DNA from: Streptomyces rapamycinicus NRRL 5491 | GTDB lineage: Bacteria > Actinomycetota > Actinomycetes > Streptomycetales > Streptomycetaceae | DNA: 64,000 nucleotides | Assembly: GCF_024298965.1 (NCBI RefSeq) | Contig: NZ_CP085193.1 | Span: 2,294,001 to 2,358,000, forward strand | Direction: 5' to 3' | In this document: positions 18,486 through 27,530 of the stretch, in pieces | How the letters are laid out: each line of letters opens with the position of its first letter | Numbering within the stretch: the first letter of the stretch is position 1 | Notes under the pieces: model-generated | Database searches by the model: none | Told to the model about the DNA's origin: nothing | What the model saw: only the letters and a program-made list of their open reading frames with translations | Program-made: the position numbers and the translations under genes

Positions 18486-20525
18486 ATGACCGCAGAACCA
18501 CATCCCGAGGCGGGCGCGCTGTTGGGGCGCTCGCACCGGTTGGGCGCTGATCCGCGTAATACCAACTACGCGGGGGGAAACACCTCCGCCAAGGGCACCG
18601 CGACCGATCCCGTCACCGGCCAGGACGTCGAGCTGATGTGGGTCAAGGGCTCCGGTGGCGATCTGGGCACCCTCACCCGCTCCGGGCTCGCCGCGCTCCG
18701 GCTGGACCGCCTTCGTGCGCTCACCGGTGTCTATCCCGGGGTGGACCGCGAGGACGAGATGGTCGCGGCGTTCGACTACTGCCTGCACGGCAAGGGCGGG
18801 GCCGCGCCGTCCATCGACACCGCCATGCACGGCCTGGTGGACGCCGCCCATGTCGACCACCTCCACCCCGACTCCGGTATCGCCCTCGCGTGCGCCGCCG
18901 ACGGCGAGGCGCTCACCAAGGAGTGTTTCGGCAACCAGGTCGTCTGGGCGCCCTGGCGCCGCCCCGGCTTCCAGCTGGGCCTGGACATCGCCGCCATCAA
19001 GAAGGCCAATCCGCAGGCCATCGGCTGCGTCCTCGGCGGCCACGGCATCACCGCCTGGGGCGACACCTCCGACGCGTGCGAGGCGAACTCGCTCCGCATC
19101 ATCCGCACCGCCGAGGAGTTCCTCACCGCACGCGGCAAGGCGGACCCGTTCGGCCCCGTCGTCCACCCCACCCTCCCCGAAGCCGAGCGCCGCGCCCGTG
19201 CGGCCGCCCTGGCCCCGGTGATCCGGGGCCTGGCCTCCACCGACCGCCCCCAGGTCGGTCACTTCACGGACAGCGACACCGTCCTGGACTTCGTCTCCCG
19301 CGCCGAACACCCCCGACTGGCGGCCCTCGGCACCTCCTGCCCGGACCACTTCCTGCGCACCAAGGTCCGCCCCCTGGTCCTGGACCTCCCCCCGGACTCG
19401 CCCCTCGACACGACGATCGACCGCCTCAGGGAACTCCACACCGCGTACCGCACCGGCTACGCGGCCTACTACGACCGCCACGCCACCCCCGACTCTCCGC
19501 CCATGCGTGGCGCGGATCCCGCCATCGTGCTGATCCCCGGCATCGGGATGTTCAGCTACGGCAAGGACAAGCAAACGGCCCGCGTGGCAGGCGAGTTCTA
19601 CGTCAACGCGATCAACGTCATGCGCGGCGCCGAAGCGGTTTCCACCTACTCCCCCATCGAGGAGTCGGAGAAGTTCCGCATCGAGTACTGGGCGCTCGAG
19701 GAAGCCAAGCTCCAGCGCATGCCCAAGCCCAAGCCCCTCGCCACCCGCATCGCCCTGGTGACCGGCGCGGGCTCCGGTATCGGCAAGGCGATCGCCCACC
19801 GCCTCGTGGCCGAGGGCGCATGCGTCGTAGTCGCGGACGTCAACCCGGAGTCGGCGCAAGCCGTGGCCCAAGAGCTCGGCGGCCCGGACAAGGCCACGGC
19901 GGTCACCGCCGACGTCACCTCCGAAGAGCAGATCAAGGCGGCGTTCGAACAAGCGGCGCTGGCCTTCGGCGGCGTGGACATCCTCGTCAACAACGCCGGG
20001 ATCAGCATCTCCAAACCGCTCCTCGACACCACCACCGCCGACTGGGACCTCCAGCACAACATCATGGCGCGAGGCAGCTTCCTGGCCTCCCGCGAAGCGG
20101 CAAGGACCTTCATCGCCCAGAACATGGGCGGTGACATCGTGTACATCACGTCCAAGAACGCCGTGTTCGCGGGCCCGAACAACATCGCCTACTCCGCGAC
20201 CAAGGCCGACCAGGCCCATCAAGTCCGACTCCTGGCAGCCGAATTGGGCGGGCACGGCATCCGCGTCAACGGCGTGAACCCCGACGGCGTAGTCCAGGGC
20301 TCCGGCATCTTCGCAGGCGGCTGGGGCGCACAGCGCGCGGCCGTGTACGGCGTCCCCGAGGAGAAGCTGGGCGAGTTCTACGCCCAACGCACCCTGCTCA
20401 AGCGCGAAGTGCTCCCCTCCCATGTGGCGAACGCAGTCTTCGCCCTCGTCGGCGGCGACCTGAGCCACACCACGGGTCTGCACGTCCCGGTCGACGCCGG
20501 TGTCGCGGCGGCGTTCCTGCGCTGA
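18486..20525 (+). CDS. rhaEW: Bifunctional rhamnulose-1-phosphate aldolase / lactaldehyde dehydrogenase
   Basis: A 679-residue two-domain enzyme. The N-terminal class II aldolase domain (to about residue 410) cleaves L-rhamnulose 1-phosphate to DHAP and L-lactaldehyde; zinc ligands are His125 and His127 in DHLHPD and the His of GGHGITAWG. The C-terminal short-chain dehydrogenase domain has TGAGSGIG (from residue 426), NNAG, a Ser in ITSKN and Tyr569-x3-Lys573 (YSATK), and oxidises lactaldehyde to L-lactate. This matches the RhaEW architecture known from Bacillus and Chloroflexus. Lactate is then handled by lutABC downstream. The gene is cut off from rhaI by two mobile elements, and no clear promoter is visible in the 158 bp before it. 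Confidence 0.95.
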   Translation: MTAEPHPEAGALLGRSHRLGADPRNTNYAGGNTSAKGTATDPVTGQDVELMWVKGSGGDLGTLTRSGLAALRLDRLRALTGVYPGVDREDEMVAAFDYCLHGKGGAAPSIDTAMHGLVDAAHVDHLHPDSGIALACAADGEALTKECFGNQVVWAPWRRPGFQLGLDIAAIKKANPQAIGCVLGGHGITAWGDTSDACEANSLRIIRTAEEFLTARGKADPFGPVVHPTLPEAERRARAAALAPVIRGLASTDRPQVGHFTDSDTVLDFVSRAEHPRLAALGTSCPDHFLRTKVRPLVLDLPPDSPLDTTIDRLRELHTAYRTGYAAYYDRHATPDSPPMRGADPAIVLIPGIGMFSYGKDKQTARVAGEFYVNAINVMRGAEAVSTYSPIEESEKFRIEYWALEEAKLQRMPKPKPLATRIALVTGAGSGIGKAIAHRLVAEGACVVVADVNPESAQAVAQELGGPDKATAVTADVTSEEQIKAAFEQAALAFGGVDILVNNAGISISKPLLDTTTADWDLQHNIMARGSFLASREAARTFIAQNMGGDIVYITSKNAVFAGPNNIAYSATKADQAHQVRLLAAELGGHGIRVNGVNPDGVVQGSGIFAGGWGAQRAAVYGVPEEKLGEFYAQRTLLKREVLPSHVANAVFALVGGDLSHTTGLHVPVDAGVAAAFLR

Positions 20526-20626
20526 CACGCGCGTGAGGGGGACGGGGTCGGAGGGGTGGGGTCCTGGACGCTTACGTGTATTTGTGGCGCCGATCTCCGG
20601 CCCACGCAAGTCCCCGGTCAATGGCG

Positions 20627-20640
20627 CCGTAAATATACGG
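20627..20640. promoter_or_regulatory. Palindrome CCGTA-AATA-TACGG between rhaEW and rhaB
   Basis: A perfect 5-bp dyad with an AT-only centre, striking in this GC-rich context, in the 211-bp gap between rhaEW and rhaB. It could be an operator or a processing hairpin. No convincing -35/-10 pair goes with it. Confidence 0.4.
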
Positions 20641-20736
20641 TCCAGGGCCCCGCCCCGGAGGCCCCGGCCCCCGCCCCGTACGAACCACAGCAACCACCAA
20701 GCACCCCACCACCCACGCACCCACCACGAGGTCCAC

Positions 20737-22305
20737 GTGCCCGCCACAGAACACCGCTTCGCCGCCGTAGACCTCGGTGCGTCCAGCGGCCGCGTCATCG
20801 TCGGGGAGGTCGCCCCCGAACGGCTGACCCTCCACGAGGCGCACCGCTTCCCCAACCAGCCAACCCGCGTCCTGGGCACCCTGCACTGGGACATCCTGTC
20901 GCTCCACCAGGGCGTCCTGAACGGCCTCAAGGCAGCTTCCGCGCATACGGGCGACGGCCTGACCAGCATCGGCATCGACACCTGGGCCGTGGACTACGGC
21001 CTGCTCGCCGGCGACGGCACCCTGCTCGCCAACCCCGTCCACTACCGCGACGCCCGCACCACCGGCGCCGCCGAAAGGGTCGCGGCCGCGCTCCCGCCCC
21101 GAGCCCTCTACGCCGCCACCGGCATCCAACACCTCCCCTTCAACACCATCTACCAGCTCATGGCGGCGCAGGGCACCCCCGCCCTCACCGCCGCCCACCG
21201 CCTCCTCCTCATCCCCGACCTCATCTCGTACTGGCTGACCGGCGAGCTGGGCACCGAGCTGACCAACGCCTCCACCACCCAGCTGATCGACCCCCGCACC
21301 CGCGACTGGGCCGCCCCGGTGGCGGAGGCCCTGGGCATCGACCTCTCGCTCTTCCCTCCCCTGCGCCGCCCCGGCGACCCCGCCGGAACCCTGCGCCAGG
21401 ACGTTCTCACCGAGACGGGCATAACGCACCCCCTCCCCGTCACCGCCGTCGGCTCGCACGACACCGCGTCCGCCGTAGTCGGGGTCCCGGCCACCACACC
21501 CGACTTCGCGTACATCGCCACCGGCACCTGGTCGCTCGCCGGGCTCGAGCTGGACGCGCCGGTGCTCACGGAGGAGAGCCGCGCGGCCAACTTCACCAAT
21601 GAGCTGGGCGTGGACGGCACGGTCCGCTATCTGCGCAACATCATGGGCCTGTGGATGCTCCAGGAGTGCATCCGCACCTGGACCGCGGAAAAAACGCAAA
21701 CCCCCCAAACCACCGCCACAGACCTCACCGCCCTACTACAAGCCGCGGCCCAAGCCACCCCCCTCCGCTCAGTCGTCGACGCCGGCGACCCCGCCTTCAT
21801 CGCCCCCCACCACATGCCCGACCGCATCGCCGACGCCTGCCGCCGCACCGGTCAGCCCGTCCCCCGCACCCCGGCCGAGACCACCCGCTGCGTCCTTGAC
21901 TCCCTCGCCCTGGCCCACCGCCGCGCGATCGAGGACGCCACCCGGCTGTCCGGCCGCAGGGTCAGCGCCGTGCACATCGTGGGCGGCGGTGTGCACAACA
22001 CGCTGTTGTGCCAGCTCACCGCCGATGCCTGCGGCCTCCCCGTGATCGCGGGCCCGGCCGAGGCGGCGGCCCTTGGAAACGTACTGGTCCAGGCCCGGAC
22101 GGCGGGAGCGATCACCGGCGGCCTGCCCGAGTTGCGCGCCCTGCTTCACAGCACCCAGCCACTGAGGCAGTATGAGCCCACAGGTGATCATTCGGCGTGG
22201 GACCGGGCAGCCGCCCGGCTCGGAGACGCACAGGTCACAAGGGCCGCCACCGGCCAGGCTAGGGCCGCCACCGGCCAGGGCGACGAGGAGGAACCGTGCG
22301 CGTAG
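20737..22305 (+). CDS. rhaB: Rhamnulokinase
   Basis: A 522-residue FGGY-family sugar kinase that phosphorylates L-rhamnulose at C1. It starts at GTG with GAGG upstream; no ATG fits. Signature regions: FAAVDLGASSGRVIVG (phosphate 1), GIDTWAVDYGLL (rhamnulokinase-type substrate loop), GSHDTASAVVGVP and YIATGTWSLAGLE (phosphate 2), VHIVGGGVHNTLLCQLTADA (adenosine motif). The C-terminus ends in a short repeat, RAATGQARAATGQG, beyond the conserved fold. The last 10 nt overlap lutA. The product feeds the aldolase encoded upstream. Confidence 0.94.
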   Translation: MPATEHRFAAVDLGASSGRVIVGEVAPERLTLHEAHRFPNQPTRVLGTLHWDILSLHQGVLNGLKAASAHTGDGLTSIGIDTWAVDYGLLAGDGTLLANPVHYRDARTTGAAERVAAALPPRALYAATGIQHLPFNTIYQLMAAQGTPALTAAHRLLLIPDLISYWLTGELGTELTNASTTQLIDPRTRDWAAPVAEALGIDLSLFPPLRRPGDPAGTLRQDVLTETGITHPLPVTAVGSHDTASAVVGVPATTPDFAYIATGTWSLAGLELDAPVLTEESRAANFTNELGVDGTVRYLRNIMGLWMLQECIRTWTAEKTQTPQTTATDLTALLQAAAQATPLRSVVDAGDPAFIAPHHMPDRIADACRRTGQPVPRTPAETTRCVLDSLALAHRRAIEDATRLSGRRVSAVHIVGGGVHNTLLCQLTADACGLPVIAGPAEAAALGNVLVQARTAGAITGGLPELRALLHSTQPLRQYEPTGDHSAWDRAAARLGDAQVTRAATGQARAATGQGDEEEPCA

Positions 22306-23048
22306 CGCTCTTCATCACCTGCGTCAACGACACCCTCTATCCGCGCACCGGCCAAGCCGTGGTCACGCTCCTCGAGCGGCTCGGCGTGGAAGTCGGCTTC
22401 CCGGAGGCGCAGAGCTGTTGCGGGCAGCCGCAGTTCAACACCGGTTACCGCCACGAGACCGAACCGCTGTTGCGCCGCTACGCCATGGCGTTCCGCGACT
22501 ACGAATACGTGGTGACCCCCTCGGGGTCGTGCGCGGCGATGGTGCGGGACAACTACCCCCGGATGGGCGCGAAGGCCGCCGCCGAGGGGCGGGGCCAGGA
22601 GCTCGCGGACGCGGCGGCCGAGGCGGTCCCCAAGACGTACGAGCTCACCGAATTCCTCACGGACGTCCTGAAGGTCACGGATGTCGGTGCGTACTATCCG
22701 CACACCGTGACCTACCACCCCACCTGCCACGGCCTGCGGATGCTGAAGCTCGGCGACCGCCCGCGCTCGCTCCTCGCCGCCGTGAAGGGGCTGAACCTGG
22801 TGGAGCTGCCGGGTGCCGAGGAGTGCTGTGGCTTCGGCGGTACGTTCGCCGTCAAGAACGCGGCCGTATCGGCGGCCATGGGGGCGGACAAGGCGCGCAA
22901 CATCACGGCGACCGGCGCCGAGGCGGTGTGCACGCTCGACAACTCCTGCCAGCTGCACATCGGCGGCACACTGGCCCGCCAGGGCTCCACGGTCCGCCCC
23001 GTCCACCTCGCCGAGATCCTGGCCAGCACGGAAGGAGACGTCTGGTGA
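22296..23048 (+). CDS. lutA: L-lactate utilisation protein LutA (CCG-domain subunit)
   Basis: A 250-residue cytoplasmic protein with two CCG (DUF224) domains: CCGQPQFNTGYR near residue 40, and the segment around CCGFGGTFAVK near residue 175. These cysteine-rich motifs bind non-cubane iron-sulphur clusters in heterodisulphide-reductase-like subunits. The GTG start lies inside the end of rhaB (10-nt overlap). With LutB and LutC it oxidises L-lactate to pyruvate, so here it consumes the lactate made by RhaEW. Confidence 0.94.
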   Translation: MRVALFITCVNDTLYPRTGQAVVTLLERLGVEVGFPEAQSCCGQPQFNTGYRHETEPLLRRYAMAFRDYEYVVTPSGSCAAMVRDNYPRMGAKAAAEGRGQELADAAAEAVPKTYELTEFLTDVLKVTDVGAYYPHTVTYHPTCHGLRMLKLGDRPRSLLAAVKGLNLVELPGAEECCGFGGTFAVKNAAVSAAMGADKARNITATGAEAVCTLDNSCQLHIGGTLARQGSTVRPVHLAEILASTEGDVW

Positions 23049-24646
23049 GCGGAACCCACCAGGTGCACGGAGACCAGCAGGCGAGCGGAACCCAAAGCGG
23101 AACCCAAAGCGGAGCCCCAAGCGGAGCCCAGCGCGGAACCCACCAGGCCACCTACCTGGGAATGCCCGCCTTCCCGCAGGCGGCCGACGCCTCGACCCGG
23201 AACACCCAGCTGCGCGCCAACCTCCGCCACGCCACCCACACCATCCGCGCCAAGCGCGCCGCGGCCGTGGCCGAGCTGGACGACTGGTCGCGGCTGCGCG
23301 CCGCGGGCGCGGCCATCAAGGACCGTACGCTGCGCCATCTCGACCAGTATCTGGAGCAGCTGGAGAGCGCGGTCACGGCGGCCGGCGGCCAGGTCCACTG
23401 GGCGGCGGACGCGGACGAGGCGAACCGGATCGTCACCGAGCTGGTGCGGGCCACGGGCGAGCGCGAGGTCGTCAAGGTCAAGTCGATGGCCACGCAGGAG
23501 ATCGGCCTGAACGGGGCCCTCGCCACCGCCGGGATCACGGCGTACGAGACCGATCTCGCCGAGCTGATCGTGCAGCTCGGCGACGACCTCCCGTCGCACA
23601 TCCTGGTCCCGGCGATCCACCGCAACCGGGGCGAGATCCGGGACATCTTCACGGAGAAGATGTCCCAGTGGGGCCGCCCGGCCCCGGAGGGGCTGACCGA
23701 CGCGCCCGCCGACCTCGCCGAGGCCGCACGGCTCCACCTTCGCGAGAAGTTCCTGAACGCCAAGGTGGGGATCTCCGGCGCCAACTTCATGGTCGCGGAG
23801 ACCGGCACCCTCGTGGTCGTGGAGTCCGAGGGCAACGGCCGGATGTGCCTGACCCTCCCCGAGACGCTGATCTCCGTCGTCGGCATCGAGAAGGTGGTCC
23901 CCACCTTCCAGGACCTGGAGGTCTTCCTACAGCTCCTGCCGCGCTCCTCGACCGCCGAGCGGATGAACCCGTACACGTCCACCTGGACCGGCACCACGGA
24001 CGCCGACGGCCCGCGCGCCTTCCACCTCGTCCTGCTCGACAACGGCCGCACCGACACCCTCGCGGACACCGTGGGACGGCAGGCGCTGCGCTGCATCCGC
24101 TGCTCGGCGTGTCTCAATGTGTGCCCGGTGTACGAGCGGGCGGGCGGCCATGCGTACGGATCGGCGTACCCGGGCCCCATCGGCGCGATCCTCACCCCCC
24201 AACTGCGGGGCACCCAGAGCGAACTGGACGCCTCGCTCCCGTACGCCTCGTCCCTGTGCGGGGCGTGCTACGAGGTGTGCCCGGTCGCCATCGACATCCC
24301 GGAGATCCTGGTCCACCTGCGCGAGCGGGTGGTCGAGGGCGGCCCCGCCTCCGTCCGTGGCACCCGTACGGTCATCAAGCCCGCCAAGGGCCACGCCGCC
24401 GAGCGCGCCGCGATGCGCGCCGCCCGCTGGGCCCTGGACCACCCCCGGCTGCTGCGCACCGGCCAGCGGCTGGCCTCCCGCACCCGCCGCTTCCATCCGC
24501 GCCGGCTGCCCGGTCCGGGGCGGGCGTGGAGCGATACGCGGGAGCTGCCGAAGGTGCCGGAGGAGTCGTTCCGCGACTGGTGGCAGCGCACCCGGGGCGG
24601 GAGCGGCACCGGGAGCGGCACGGAGGGAAGGAAGAAGACCACATGA
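23045..24646 (+). CDS. lutB: L-lactate utilisation iron-sulphur protein LutB
   Basis: About 533 residues. The core (from about residue 40) is an LUD domain, followed by two 4Fe-4S motifs: CIRCSACLNVCPVYE and CGACYEVCP. The LutB-type FMVAETGTLVVVESEGNGR is present. The GTG at 23045 overlaps the lutA stop. The first ~40 residues are low complexity (SGTQSGTQSGAPSGAQ) and come from four 12-bp tandem repeats; translation could instead begin at an ATG at 23162 (MPAFP), but the GTG overlap and the unbroken frame favour the longer form. Confidence 0.92.
   Translation: MSGTHQVHGDQQASGTQSGTQSGAPSGAQRGTHQATYLGMPAFPQAADASTRNTQLRANLRHATHTIRAKRAAAVAELDDWSRLRAAGAAIKDRTLRHLDQYLEQLESAVTAAGGQVHWAADADEANRIVTELVRATGEREVVKVKSMATQEIGLNGALATAGITAYETDLAELIVQLGDDLPSHILVPAIHRNRGEIRDIFTEKMSQWGRPAPEGLTDAPADLAEAARLHLREKFLNAKVGISGANFMVAETGTLVVVESEGNGRMCLTLPETLISVVGIEKVVPTFQDLEVFLQLLPRSSTAERMNPYTSTWTGTTDADGPRAFHLVLLDNGRTDTLADTVGRQALRCIRCSACLNVCPVYERAGGHAYGSAYPGPIGAILTPQLRGTQSELDASLPYASSLCGACYEVCPVAIDIPEILVHLRERVVEGGPASVRGTRTVIKPAKGHAAERAAMRAARWALDHPRLLRTGQRLASRTRRFHPRRLPGPGRAWSDTRELPKVPEESFRDWWQRTRGGSGTGSGTEGRKKTT
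23084..23131. repeat. 12-bp tandem repeat in the 5' end of lutB
   Basis: Four copies of AGCGGAACCCAA and close variants (the last two read AGCGGAGCCC plus CA or AG), coding for SGTQ/SGAP/SGAQ. The copies are in frame, so the number can change without a frameshift. Confidence 0.85.
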
Positions 24647-25449
24647 CCTCGCGAGACCCCGGCTCCCGGAACCCCGGCGCACACCGCCCCGGCTCCCAAA
24701 ACCGCGCCGCTCAAAATCCCGGCACCCAAAATCCCGGCACCCAAGACCCCGCCGCCCAACACCCCACCACCCAGGCCCTGGACTCGCGCGCCCTGGTCAT
24801 GGCCCGCATCCGCCGTGCCCTGACCGATGTGCCGCGTACCGAGACACCCGGGGAGGTGCCGGTCGAGCGCACCTACCACCGCGTTCACGGCGACCGCACC
24901 GCCGCCCGGACCGTGGACCTCCTTGCGGAGAACCTGGCCGACTACCGTGCGCTCGTCCACCGCGCCGACGCCCCGTCGTCCCTCCCGGCCCTGATCGCCC
25001 GCCTCCTCGCCGACCGCGGCGCGACCAGCGTGGCCGTGCCCCCGGGCCTCCCCGGCTCCTGGCTCTCCGACGTCCCCGACACGGTGCGCCGGGTTCCGGA
25101 CACGGCGGAGCTGACCCCGCACGACCTGGACGCGGTCTCCAGCGTGGTGACGGGCTGCGCGGTGGCCATCGCCGAGACGGGCACCGTGGTCCTGGACGCC
25201 GCCCCCGACCAGGGCCGTCGCCGCATCACCCTGGTGCCCGACCACCACATCTGCGTGATCCGCGTCACCGACCAGGTCGTGGACTCCGTCCCGGAGGCGC
25301 TCGAACGCCTGGACCCGGTCCGTCCGTTGACCTGGATCTCGGGACCGTCCGCGACCAGCGACATCGAACTGGACCGCGTGGAAGGCGTCCACGGCCCCCG
25401 CACCCTCGAAGTGATCCTCGCCGGGCCGGAATCCGCTGGTCAGAGCTGA
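24643..25449 (+). CDS. lutC: L-lactate utilisation protein LutC
   Basis: A 268-residue LUD-domain protein, third subunit of the lactate oxidation complex. The ATG overlaps the lutB stop (ATGA). The first ~45 residues are repetitive and polar (NPGTQNPGTQDPAAQ), then the conserved part begins with MARIRRAL. Later motifs are VVTGCAVAIAETGTVVLDA, LVPDHHICVIRVTDQVV and the C-terminal SATSDIELDRVEGVHGPR, all typical of LutC. It ends the rhaEW-rhaB-lutABC run. Confidence 0.93.
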   Translation: MTSRDPGSRNPGAHRPGSQNRAAQNPGTQNPGTQDPAAQHPTTQALDSRALVMARIRRALTDVPRTETPGEVPVERTYHRVHGDRTAARTVDLLAENLADYRALVHRADAPSSLPALIARLLADRGATSVAVPPGLPGSWLSDVPDTVRRVPDTAELTPHDLDAVSSVVTGCAVAIAETGTVVLDAAPDQGRRRITLVPDHHICVIRVTDQVVDSVPEALERLDPVRPLTWISGPSATSDIELDRVEGVHGPRTLEVILAGPESAGQS

Positions 25450-25469
25450 TGGAACGCCAGGGGAGCCCG

Positions 25470-25503
25470 GGAGGCATACCTCCACCATGGCGGGGCATAT
25501 GCC
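25470..25503. other. Hairpin and palindrome after lutC
   Basis: The gap 25450-25620 holds GGAGG-CATA-CCTCC (25470-25483) and a perfect 10-bp palindrome GGCATATGCC (25494-25503). The first may help end the lut transcript; the second may be a protein site. Nothing else is evident in the gap. Confidence 0.35.
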
Positions 25504-25620
25504 ATGGGGACATAGAGGGGAACACCTGCGCGGGGGATGCGGTCTTCCTCACATACCGCCGGTAACACCGCTGTTGGGCGGTTTACGCCGATGCCATTGT
25601 CGGTAGGGGCCTCTACTCTT

Positions 25621-25818
25621 ATGGTCATGCGTCCGACTCCTACTCACCAACCTGCCTTACTGACCACACCCGCCACCGACCAGGCCAACGAGGCGATACG
25701 CGTCTTCCTCCGGGCCCGGGCCGGCCGGGCACTGCGGCCTTCGGAGCGGGCCGAGTACAGCCGGTTGCTGAAGATCTACACACGGGCGTTGCGCGGCGAG
25801 GTGGAAAAGGCCGCCTGA
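25621..25818 (+). CDS. Small conserved-looking protein of unknown function
   Basis: 65 residues if started at the ATG 25621 (63 from the ATG at 25627). The sequence is basic and helical in the C-terminal part: NEAIRVFLRARAGRALRPSERAEYSRLLKIY, then TRALRGEVEKAA. I do not recognise a named domain, although its codon use is normal for the region and it resembles small uncharacterised proteins widespread in Streptomyces. There is no strong Shine-Dalgarno, and the transcript may be leaderless. It stands alone between lutC and the penicillin-binding protein gene. Confidence 0.6.
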   Translation: MVMRPTPTHQPALLTTPATDQANEAIRVFLRARAGRALRPSERAEYSRLLKIYTRALRGEVEKAA

Positions 25819-25904
25819 GCGGGCACGGGGGCGATGCGCGCAACGGCCCGCGCCACCCACGAAGGTGAAAGCGGCCGGCCACAGGTGAAAATCGGGGGGA
25901 CGCC

Positions 25905-27506
25905 ATGCGGGCGGTGGGGAAGGTCGTCTTAGGGGCACTGTCAGTGGGGCTCCTGGGGGTCGCCGGCTACGGCGGATACAACCTCTACACGGGCGTGACC
26001 GGCGGCGACACCACCGCGGCCCATGACGGTCCGGTGACCGGGGACGAGGCCCGGCGGACCGCGCGGGAGTTCCTGGACGCGTGGGCGGACGGCAACGACA
26101 TGCTCGCCGCCGGGCTCACCAACGACGCCGAGTCGGCCATCGGCGCCCTCAGCGGCTATCGCGACGACGGGCATGTGAAGAGGGTGACGGCCACCCCGGG
26201 CACGGCGCGGGGCACCACGGTCCCGTTCACCATCAAGGCGCAAGTGGTCTTCGGCAAGGCCCGATCCAGCTGGACCTACACATCACGGCTGACCGTGGTG
26301 CGCGGCCGGACGACCAAGAAGCCGCTGGTCGACTGGCGGCCCTCCGTCCTCCACCCCGAGCTGGGCGCCAATGAGTCCGTACGGACGGATCTGGCGGACA
26401 ATCCGCCGGTCCGGGTGCTGGACCGCGACGGCGAGGAGTTGCGGCAGGGCCGCTATCCCTCGCTCGACCCGGTGCTGATCGCGCTGCGTGCGAGATACGG
26501 GGCCGACGCGGGCGGCACGGCCCGGGTGGAGGTCTCGGCGGTCAAGCCCGACGGGACCGCCGGAGCCACGCTCCATGTGGTGACGAAGGGCACCCCGGGA
26601 ACGCTGCGCACGACTCTCGACGCCGGGACGCAGCAGCGCGCGGAGAAGGCGGTGGCCACGCGCGACGGTGCCTCCGTGGTGGCGCTCAAGCCCAGCACCG
26701 GGGAGATCCTGGCGGTGGCCAACTCCGACCAGGCCGAGTTCAACGCCGCGTTGCAGGGGCAGACGGCACCGGGGTCCACGTTCAAGATAGTGACCGCGGC
26801 CACCCTGCTGGAGGCGGGCAGGGTCAGCCCGAGCCGCCCGGTGCCGTGCCCGAAGACGGCGGCGTACGCACAGGGCATGATGTTCCACAACGTCGAGGAC
26901 AGCGAGAACCCGGCCGCCACCTTCGCCCAGGACTTCGCGGCGTCCTGCAACACCGCGTTCGTCTCGCTCGCCGGGGCCGTGCCCGATGGTGCGCTGGCCC
27001 AGGAGGCGCGGACCGTGTTCGGGCTCGGGCTGAACTGGCGGGTGGGGGTCACCACCTTCGACGGCGAGGTGCCGAACGGAAGCGGCGACGACAAGGCCGC
27101 GGCCATGATCGGCCAGGGCACGGTCCAGATGAACCCGCTCACCATCGCCTCGGTCGCGGCCACCGCCCGGACGGGCACCTTCAAACAGCCCGTCCTCGTG
27201 CCGCGCTCCGTCGACCACCGGGAGATCGCCACCAGCGACCGCAGCCTCAGCCCGGCCACCGTCTCGCAGCTGAAGGCCATGATGCGGCTGACCGCGACCA
27301 GCGGCACCGCCGCCCGGGCGATGTCCGGGCTCACCGGCGACATCGGCGCCAAGACGGGTTCGGCCGAGATCGACGGCCAGCCCAAGACCAACGCCTGGTT
27401 CACCGCCTACCGGAACGATGTGGCGGCCGCCGCCGTGGTCACCGGCGGTGGGCACGGCGGGGATGCCGCCGGGCCCGTCGTCCGCGCGGTGCTCAAGGCG
27501 GGCTGA
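25905..27506 (+). CDS. Class B penicillin-binding protein with MecA_N domain
   Basis: A 533-residue membrane-anchored D,D-transpeptidase for peptidoglycan cross-linking. It has one N-terminal membrane helix (about residues 7-28), an NTF2-like MecA_N domain (about 45-150), a short linker where the usual PBP dimerisation domain is largely reduced, and a transpeptidase domain. Active-site motifs are complete: Ser291 in STFK, Ser347-Cys-Asn349, and Lys483-Thr-Gly. This layout is known from actinobacterial PBPs of the PbpA/PBP2a-like group. There is no linked resistance or cell-division gene, so its role in growth or spore wall synthesis is open. Confidence 0.9.
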   Translation: MRAVGKVVLGALSVGLLGVAGYGGYNLYTGVTGGDTTAAHDGPVTGDEARRTAREFLDAWADGNDMLAAGLTNDAESAIGALSGYRDDGHVKRVTATPGTARGTTVPFTIKAQVVFGKARSSWTYTSRLTVVRGRTTKKPLVDWRPSVLHPELGANESVRTDLADNPPVRVLDRDGEELRQGRYPSLDPVLIALRARYGADAGGTARVEVSAVKPDGTAGATLHVVTKGTPGTLRTTLDAGTQQRAEKAVATRDGASVVALKPSTGEILAVANSDQAEFNAALQGQTAPGSTFKIVTAATLLEAGRVSPSRPVPCPKTAAYAQGMMFHNVEDSENPAATFAQDFAASCNTAFVSLAGAVPDGALAQEARTVFGLGLNWRVGVTTFDGEVPNGSGDDKAAAMIGQGTVQMNPLTIASVAATARTGTFKQPVLVPRSVDHREIATSDRSLSPATVSQLKAMMRLTATSGTAARAMSGLTGDIGAKTGSAEIDGQPKTNAWFTAYRNDVAAAAVVTGGGHGGDAAGPVVRAVLKAG

Positions 27507-27530
27507 GCCTTCCGTTCAGCCCTCAGCCCC

